From assembly GCF_048771995.1 (NCBI RefSeq), contig NC_133050.1, positions 3,112,501 through 3,176,500 of the forward strand: a stretch of DNA of 64,000 nt. Reading direction: 5' to 3'. How positions within the stretch are numbered: position 1 is the first letter of the stretch; every line of letters begins with the position of its first letter. Under the pieces are notes generated by a model. It did not search any database. It saw nothing but the letters and a program-made list of their open reading frames with translations, and had not been told where the DNA came from. The DNA comes from Taeniopygia guttata (taxonomy: Eukaryota; Chordata; Aves; Passeriformes; Estrildidae). The position numbers and the translations under genes were made by a program. This document shows positions 57,460 through 64,000 of the stretch, in pieces.

Positions 57460-58581
57460 GCAGGGTGGGGGAAGGGCAGAAGCTCAGAGGAATTTCTAAG
57501 TTTCTCAGAGTCTGTTGGGGGCGTGCACTGATGTATGAGGTTGGGAGAGGCCACTCATTTATCAGTGGTCTTAGAGTGCCCCGGGGATCCCAAGTTCAGG
57601 GATCCCAGGAAATACCAAAAGGAGGCTGGGGGACTCTTGGCTCGGCAGAGAGTCTGGGCTCCCCCCGGCCGGGTTTGGGACACAAGGCCTTGCCCACGGG
57701 GCCAGGTCCTCCGCCTTTCCTAGCGGGGCTGGGTCCTAGAGTCCACCGCTGGCTCTTAAAAAAAAAAAAACAAAAAAAAAAAAAACAAAACAAAAAAGGC
57801 GGAAAGAGCTGCGTGTTTTCACTAACAGCGGAAAGAGCTGCGTGTTTTCACTAACAGCTCAAAGTCCTGGGAAGCCACGGATCAAACTCAGCCCAAGTGA
57901 TTGAATTAAGGGCTGTGGCCATGGCATTTCAGAGATTTCATGGCATTTCAGAGGTTTCTCAAGTGTTGTGAATTTGGTCCTTTCTGAATTGGGTCAATTT
58001 CACTCAATTGTTTTGAAAGCCTTGAGGATGTAGTTTGGACCTAAGTTCGATTTCATCACTCAAGCTGTCCATTGAGGACATGATTGCACAGGCAAAGCCT
58101 TGCATGGTTTTTCTATTAAGTGCACACACCTTGCAAAAGTAATTCTGATGAATGCCAATCAAGGCAAACCTGCTGCACCTTACTGGCTGGGACAGATCCC
58201 AGAGACCTAAAGGCTTTGCAGCTCTGGCAGAGAGATGTTACTCATTTTGTCAAATTCAAATTTGGCTGATTTGGGTATGTGCACATGTTGTAAATACCTT
58301 CTTTTCTGTCAGGTCATACTCACACTGGGAAATGGGTTTTGACAAGTTGGACTGTCAGTCTGTTGACAGGCTGACAGTGAGTTGTTACTATCTTAGAGTT
58401 GGTAACTGATTCCTTGAAAAATATAAGCTTGGAATCTCTTTGACCGATCTGAGCCAACGTTCAATGAGGTTTTGAATCATCAACTAGTGAACCTCGGAGT
58501 CGTGTTTGTCCTCTCTTCTGCAAGAGACCTTGCAGAGAGGAGACAAACACTGCCTTCTTTTTTAAACTAAAAGAGAGGACA
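57460..58581. other. Non-coding interior of the deleted ERV
   Basis: Contains a poly-A run broken by single Cs (57759-57796), a 31-bp direct repeat just after it (GCGGAAAGAGCTGCGTGTTT, near 57798 and 57829) and AT-rich sequence. A purine-rich AAAAGAGAGGACA tract just before 58582 fits a polypurine tract. Confidence 0.5.
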
Positions 58582-58891
58582 TGTGGGACTCAGATTCAGT
58601 CAAAGAAAAGAAACTGAGAGTTTCTAGCCAGGCAAAAGCCTGGGAAAGAGCTGGGAAGAAATGTAAATAATTCTTGATCTCTCTTGTTCTCACACTGTTT
58701 ATAGTTAAGTTCTATCACTGTGCGTCAGGCACTCTGAACCAATGTTGTAGCTTGTTTTCACTTTAGGACCAATGGATTTAACCTTTGCGAAGCTCTGTAT
58801 AAAAGAGCAGTGTATTTTGAATAAATCGGAGTTTCACTCTCACAGCCTTCTGAATCAGTCTTCTCATTCCCGTCCTGCCTCGACAGCGACA
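58582..58891 (+). mobile_element. 3' LTR of the internally deleted ERV
   Basis: About 310 bp, same TATA and AATAAA (58820-58825) as the 5' LTR. Differences seen are one inserted A in the AAAGAAAAG run, G/A in GGGAAGAAATG and C/T in CAGCCTTCTG. It is followed directly by a different minisatellite. Confidence 0.85.
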
Positions 58892-59105
58892 GATTCAGCT
58901 CAGAAATGGGAAACTCAAATCAAAAATGGGGAGATTCAGCCCAAAAATGGGGAGATTCAGGCCAAAAAATTAAGGAATTCAGGCCAAAACTGGGATATTC
59001 AGTTAAAAATGGGGGAATTCAGCTCAAAAATGGGGGGATTCACCCCAAAAAAGGGAAGATTCAGGCCAAATATTGGGAGAATCAGCTCAAAAAATGGGAA
59101 ATTCA
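58892..59105. repeat. Minisatellite, 21-24-bp unit
   Basis: GGGGAGATTCAGCCCAAAAAT-type units, about nine copies, beginning at the ERV 3' LTR edge. Confidence 0.85.
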
Positions 59106-60236
59106 CCCCAATTCCCACCCCACTGACAAACCCCACCCCACTGACCAACCCCAACCCCACTGACCAACCCCGCCCCACTGACCAACCCCGCCCCACTGAC
59201 CAACCCCAAACCCACTGACCAACCCCGCCCCAGTGACCAACCCCACCCCACTGACCAATCCGCCCCACTGACCAACCCCACTGACAAACCCTCCCCACTG
59301 ACCAACCCCACCCCACTGACCAATCCACCCCACTGACCAACCCCACTGACCAACCCCACTGACCAACCCCACCCCACTGACCAATCCACCCCACTGACCA
59401 ACCCCACTGACCAACCCCAACCCCACAGACCAACCCCGCCCCACTGACCAACCCCACTGACCAACCCCACTGACCAACCCCAACCCCACTGACCAACCCC
59501 ACTGACCAACCCCACTGACCAACCCTCCCCACTGACCAACCCCACTGACCAACCCCACCCCACTGACCAACCCCACTGACCAACCCCACTGTCCTACCCT
59601 CCCCACTGACCAACCCCACCCCACTGACCAACCCCAACCCGACTGACCAGCCCCACTGACCACCCCCACTGACCAACCCCACTGACCAATCTGCCCCACT
59701 GACAAACCCCGCCCCACTGACCAACCCCACTGACCAACCCCACCCCACTGACTAACCCGCCCCACTGACCAACCCGCCTCACTGACCAACACCACCCCAC
59801 TGACCAACCCCACTGACCAACCCCACCCCACTGACCAACCCTACCCCACTGACCAACCTGCCCCACTGACCAGCCTGCCCCACTTACCAACCCCACCCCA
59901 CTGACAAACCCCACTGACCAACCCCACTGACCAACCCGCCCCACTGACCAACCTCACCCCACTGACCAACCCACCCCACTGACCAAGCCCACTGAACAAC
60001 CCCACTGACCAAGGCCACCCCAACCCCACCCAAGACCACACCATTGACCAACCCCGCCCCAAACCCACCCCACTGATGAACTCCACCCCACTGACCAACT
60101 CCACCCCAAACCCACCCCCACTGACCAACCCCACCCCACTGACCAACCCCACCCCAAGGCCACCCCACTGACCAATCCCACCCACCAACCCCACCCCACT
60201 GACCAACCCCACTGACCAACCCCACTGACCAACCCC
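59106..60236. repeat. Minisatellite of CCCCACTGACCAA units
   Basis: About 1.1 kb of 13-18-bp units (CCCCACTGACCAAC with CCCCAC or CCCG spacers). The plus strand is very poor in G. Long Trp/Gly/Ser frames on the minus strand are repeat artefacts. It ends exactly at the LTR boundary 60237. Confidence 0.95.
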
Positions 60237-60590
60237 TGTTGCCTTTATAAAGGAAAACCAGGGACCTGGTTCAGGGAACAGCACGGCAGCCTGGTCCCTC
60301 CAGGCTGCTCGGGCTAGTCAACACACGCATACACCAATATGGCAGACGGTCGAAAAGCCTTTATTATCCTGTCTCGTGGGTTTAAATAGTCTTGGGGGTT
60401 TTTGCTACGTCAGAGGGGGGTTGGGGGTCTCAGGGGTTAGTCGGGTAGTGGAAATTTACCAGAGCAGGTGTGGCTACATTCTTCTGGGGCTTCTGGGGTT
60501 AACAGATAAGTGGGGAAGAGAGAGGGGGAGGGGTCTATCTTTCCGTGACATCGCGCGGTCTTCCGCTTCGCCTGTCCCTTACCTACCACA
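60237..60590 (-). mobile_element. 3' LTR of a minus-strand ERV
   Basis: On the minus strand it starts TGTGGTAGGTAAGGGACAGG at 60590 and ends AAAGGCAACA at 60237. AATAAA lies at 60365-60360 and a TTTAAA box near 60386-60381. The purine-rich tract AAGGAGGGGGGAGA just upstream (60604-60591) is a good polypurine tract. Its partner at 63814-64000 differs at about 8 of 187 aligned positions. Confidence 0.85.
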
Positions 60591-60759
60591 TCTCCCCCCT
60601 CCTTATCACATACAAAATGAGGTAGTCGTAGATATAGGCACTGGGGTGAGGTACAGACTTGTAACTTGTTAAGGAAAGGGTGGTTTAGTAGATCTGGGTA
60701 GATTTTTCAAGGCAGGTGCTGAAGGCTTTGGCTACTGACCGTGTTTGCAGTTTTTTGGT

Positions 60760-61458
60760 TTATAGCATTTGTTGGTGGCCTATAAACAGAATGTTTGCCC
60801 TTTCCAGACGGGCCTGAACAAACGAGACTAGTTTGTTCAGCAGGCATGGTCCTATGGTAATAGCTAAAAGCAGTATTGCCAGTGGACCTGCCAGGGCGGA
60901 AATTAAAGTGGTGAGCCAAGGTGATTGATTGAACCAGGATTCAAACCAGCTCTGCTGGGTCTCCCTGTCTCTCTTTCTCTGAGCCAGTCTGTCTCGGAGT
61001 TCTGCCATGGAGTCTTTAACGACTCCCGTATGATCTGCATAAAAGCAGCATTCCTCCTTCAAAGCTGCACACAATCCCCCCTGCTGCATAAACAAAAGGT
61101 CCAGACTTCGCCTATTTTGTAAAACTACTTCTGAAAGTGAAGAGACTGATTTCTCTAGGTAGGAGATGGATTTCTCGATCCTCTGCAGGTCCTCGTTGAT
61201 TGTCATTTGCAGCTGAGAGAGTTCGTGCTGCTGGGTTGCGATGGCTGAGACACCCGTGGCTGTGCCAGCTGCTCCTAGGCTAAGCAGCATCGCGATAGTT
61301 ATACCTGTGATGATTTTCCTTTTGTGGAGTCTGTCAGGTTCCTTGAGAAGATGGTATATCTCTTCGTCTGAGTGATGTAGGACCTTAGAAGCAATCAGAA
61401 CTTGAACACAGAAATCGATAGAGTTATTAAACTTGGCAAGGAACATATAAGGATTCAC
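60760..61458 (-). mobile_element. ERV env transmembrane subunit, open frame of 232 codons
   Basis: Gammaretrovirus-type transmembrane envelope protein in an endogenous copy. Residues about 49-75 are a hydrophobic Ala/Gly-rich fusion-peptide-like stretch, 76-112 a heptad-pattern helix, 113-129 an immunosuppressive-like segment beginning LQNRRSLDLL, then a complete CX6CC motif at C130, C137 and C138. Residues 181-205 are a membrane anchor, followed by a short cytoplasmic tail. The surface subunit is missing upstream, so this is not a complete envelope gene. The open frame contrasts with the decayed ERVs elsewhere in the window. Confidence 0.75.
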
Positions 61459-62270
61459 TCTGGATCTCTGGCAAATTCACAGCCTAGATGCAGATGGGGT
61501 CATTCACTTGTTGGTTTTTCTGTCAGGCTTGACAACTTTAGTGCAGAAGTTGTTTTTCTGCTTTGCTAAGGTTGCATTCTCAAAACATCTGCCCTGTCTT
61601 GTGATTTGACTCAGGGTGATTCTTCTGTGGGGAGTGTCTTATCTGTACTGGTGGGGGGTATTGGCTGTGGAGTAACTGAAGGGGGTATTTAAAGCAATGC
61701 CTTCGCAGAAAAGTGGGTTTAATATCATAGCAAAACTAATAGGGGTTAGTCAGGTTTGATTTGGTTTCATTTAGGGTTAGTAAGGTAGCTTCTAAACAGG
61801 CTGGCTATGTGGAACACGAAGGATGGGGTATTTATTATGGTGACTTTTTTGAGCACCTTGTTACTTAATAGATGTTGCACGACCCACCTAAATAGCTGAT
61901 GAGGGTAGTGGCTTGGGCTAGCTTGTTTTCCTGGCCACAAGCCTCTAAACAGCAAAATTGCATGAAGAAAGACACTGTGCATGTTTGGATCTCACCACCG
62001 TGGGATTCTCAGGTGTTGTCTGGCAGTTTGGTGGTCTGTCATCTCCTTCTGGAGCAGGGGTGTATGTGTCACGGGGATGGTTTACCAGCGTGTCCTGTAA
62101 ACAAGACTCACAGTTTCTCATTAGTTTTGTTTTGAGGGTCAGGTTTGGCTGGCAGCAGTGGGTGTGCAGCAGTGGCTCTCATAGTCTCACCACGTGGAGG
62201 TCCTGACTGCCACAGAGGCGGCATGTCTTCCACACATTCCCGGGGGCTTTCTCCCCGCTTTCATGGCTAG
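61459..62270. other. ERV interior without recognisable coding
   Basis: Between the gag-like frame and the env piece there is no protease, RT, integrase or surface-subunit motif. About 0.8 kb of mixed sequence remains where most of a retrovirus should be. Confidence 0.5.
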
Positions 62271-62272
62271 GG

Positions 62273-63670
62273 CTACCCAGGGGTCCCGTATCGGGGCATT
62301 CCCTGCTGGCCCAGGGTAGAGGCGCTGCTATTTGCGGTGGGAGGAGGCTGGGTTCGCCCGCGCGCTCCCCCCCCCACCCCCGTTCCGTGTTTCCGGGGGC
62401 TGGGACCCGCATTCCTTAGCGATTGTGACCACTTTTCGGTGCGGCTTAGAACTCTATTTGGTTTTGTTTTAAACTGTGCTGGTTTCGTATCTTTTGTTTC
62501 GGACTTCCGGCTGGCCCCCGCCGGCTCGGAGGAGCCGGCAGAGCTGTCGCTGGTCTCCGAGCCGGAAGACGAGTGCCAGTGCACTTCCGGGGCTCTGCGC
62601 CGTTTTGTTCGGCCCCGAGCTCGCTCCTCCCCGCGGGGGTGGCGCCGTTCCCGCCCCCCCGGCTCGCCGCGCCCCCCGCGGGGGGTGGTTTTTCCCTTAT
62701 ATGGTGGCGGCGCCCGGCGCGGCCGCTGATTGGCTCTGTGCCCCGAGCCGCTCTCCGCCCCTTTCTCCCGCGCACGCGCGCCCCTGAAGTCGCGCGGTGT
62801 CTGAGTTTTCGCGCCGAGATTTCTTGCGCCCCGCCCCCCTCTGCGGCACCCGGCGCCATTTTCAAGGCGGCAGCATGGCCACGCTGCCGGGGATTCTTCC
62901 CGAGCCGCGGTTTCCGCGATTCTGGCTTCTCCTGCCAGCTCCCGCCAAAAGCGCTCCACGCGCGGCTGCGCCTCTGACAGCGGATCTCTGACCGGCGGCG
63001 GGAAGGATTGGGAAGCCGCAACTTTTCGGGGTTTTTTTGCGGCAGGGGTTCCCCGGGGGTTTTCCGCGGCGGGGGTGTCCCGGGGGGTTTCTGCGGTGGG
63101 GCTTGGCGCCGCTCCGCTCGGCGCGCCGGCGGGAAAGCGGCGCGGGGCCGCGGCCGGGTCCGGGTCCCGGCGGGAGCGGGGCCACGCCGCTCGGAACGCG
63201 CCGCCCCGGGCTCCGGCGGCAGCGCTCCTCTGTGCCGGGCTGGGCTCCGCTCCGCGGCGGGGCTGGGCTGGGCTCTGATCCGGGGAAGGGGTTGTCGCGC
63301 TGTGCCCCCCCGGGTTTCCGTTCTCGGGCGGACTGTCCCCAGGGACGGTCTGCGCTTTCGCCCCCGTCCCGAGCCCGGGTCTAACTAATAAACACGTACG
63401 CGCTGCACTCCGCGTCTCTTGCTTTTCTATTGCCTTGCGCGGGGTTTTTTCTACCTTGCCCCGTGCTGTAACGCTTTCGCCACTGCCTGAGGATTTTGCC
63501 TCCCCGGCTAGCGTGGCTGTACACTGTTCCCATATTCCCGGATGCATGGCATCCACTGAGCATTCGGTTGCTCCAAGCTCAGGCAGCCTTGCTATAGCAA
63601 GATAAAAGTCCCTGAGCTTAAACTCGATACTCCATTGCTTCATACTCACGACCCATGCGACGCTGCCCAT
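62273..63670 (-). mobile_element. gag-like frame of the minus-strand ERV, passing through a CpG island
   Basis: An ATG at 63670-63668 opens MGSVAWVVSMKQWSIEF, with a glycine-2 myristoylation context, about 125 bp after the primer-binding site. This N-terminal 80 or so residues look matrix-like. The frame then runs without a stop through a very GC-rich Pro/Arg/Ala region with short TPAAxxPR repeats (near 63020-63080) and a Ser/Asp/Glu-rich patch (HSSSGSETSDSSAGSSEP near 62580-62520), to a stop at 62273. Capsid, nucleocapsid zinc knuckles and major-homology region are not seen. Only the N-terminal part is likely true gag; the rest may be open because of base composition. Confidence 0.5.
62690..62830 (-). 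promoter_or_regulatory. Promoter-like motif cluster inside the ERV
   Basis: On the minus strand, in order: an E2F-like GGCGCGAAAA (62815-62806), a CCAAT box AGCCAATCAGC (about 62735-62725) and a TATA-like CCATATAAGGG (62704-62694), with GC boxes between. Spacing of CCAAT to TATA is about 30 bp. This would start transcription near 62,660 toward lower coordinates. Motif-based only. Confidence 0.4.
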
Positions 63671-63792
63671 GACGCTCGCGGGCCCCGGGGACGTCTCCCC
63701 TACGCCTAGATACGGTCTGACCGTTCCGGCCGCTGCTTCTTTCCAGGTGTATCCCGTCCGCTGGGGGAATTTTTCCTTTTTTTCTTCTTTTG

Positions 63793-63810
63793 TCCCGGGT
63801 TTCGGCACCA
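63793..63810 (-). other. Primer-binding site, tRNA-Phe type
   Basis: On the minus strand TGGTGCCGAAACCCGGGA is the exact complement of the tRNA-Phe 3' end. It lies three bases after the LTR edge at 63814. Confidence 0.8.
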
Positions 63811-63813
63811 GTA

Positions 63814-64000
63814 TGTTGCCTTTATAAAGGACAACCAGAGACCTGGTTCAGGGAACAGCACGGCAGCCTGGTCCCTCCAGGCTGCTCGGGCTAATCAACA
63901 CACGCAAACACCAATATGGCAGACGGTTGAAAAGCATTTATTATCCTATCTCGTGGGTTTAAATAGTTTTGGGGGTTTTTGCTACGTCAGAGGGGGGTTG
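63814..64000 (-). mobile_element. 5' LTR of the minus-strand ERV, cut by the window end
   Basis: The first 187 bp from its U5 end match 60237-60423 with about eight substitutions and no indels. The U3 part lies beyond the window. Confidence 0.85.

Noticed and set aside
58999..59944. Several 110-250-codon Trp/Gly/Ser frames on the minus strand
   Set aside because: They are translations of the CCCCACTGACCAA minisatellite; the period does not create stops, and there is no start context or domain.
1..64000. tRNA, rRNA genes and CRISPR arrays
   Set aside because: No tRNA-like internal promoter pairs or rRNA cores were recognised by eye, and the tandem arrays are vertebrate minisatellites without a repeat-spacer pattern.

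Overview
The window is nuclear DNA from a bird, almost certainly a passerine. The evidence is the many CR1 LINE fragments, an olfactory receptor of the bird-expanded family 14 type, a PIM1-like kinase of the GC-rich multi-copy songbird type, a maestro-heat-like (MROH) gene, long minisatellites, and many endogenous retrovirus (ERV) pieces with several primer-binding-site types. All genes are spliced, host-type vertebrate genes; nothing bacterial is present.

Layout. 0-2.6 kb: two CR1 reverse-transcriptase fragments around a 38-bp minisatellite, then a 0.3-kb direct duplication. 2.65-3.58 kb: a family-14 olfactory receptor on the minus strand with a one-base frameshift. 4-10.5 kb: repeat-rich DNA, including about eight copies of a 187-bp unit and probable solo LTRs. 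10.5-11.2 kb: a CpG-rich, promoter-like block followed by a 62-bp minisatellite. 12.9-15.5 kb: an apparently intact PIM1-like kinase gene, followed by a decayed tandem PIM copy. 18-28 kb: ERV env and pol remnants, an interstitial telomere-like patch and sequence with no recognised gene. 29.7-41.1 kb: an ELL2-like elongation-factor locus in which a block of exons (numbered 5-8 here by alignment to ELL2) is present twice in tandem with matching splice phases and an open frame across both copies. 41.2-44.5 kb: stacked ERV pieces forming a mosaic that ends in a CR1 tail. 44.5-51.9 kb: CR1 tails and unannotated sequence. 51.9-54.35 kb: seven exons of an MROH-like gene. 54.4-64 kb: a 20-bp minisatellite carrying cAMP-response-element octamers, an internally deleted ERV with two near-identical LTRs, a 1.3-kb double minisatellite, and a second internally deleted ERV on the minus strand whose interior contains a CpG island with promoter-like motifs.

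The genes do not form a pathway. They are members of families that expand in songbirds (olfactory receptor, PIM, MROH) plus an altered ELL2-like gene, embedded in repeat-dense DNA. The most unusual item is the tandem-block ELL2-like gene. Next are the mosaic ERV at 42-44.5 kb and the two deleted ERVs with abutting arrays at 54-64 kb. All statements rest on reading the sequence and on recalled family features; no alignment or search was run.
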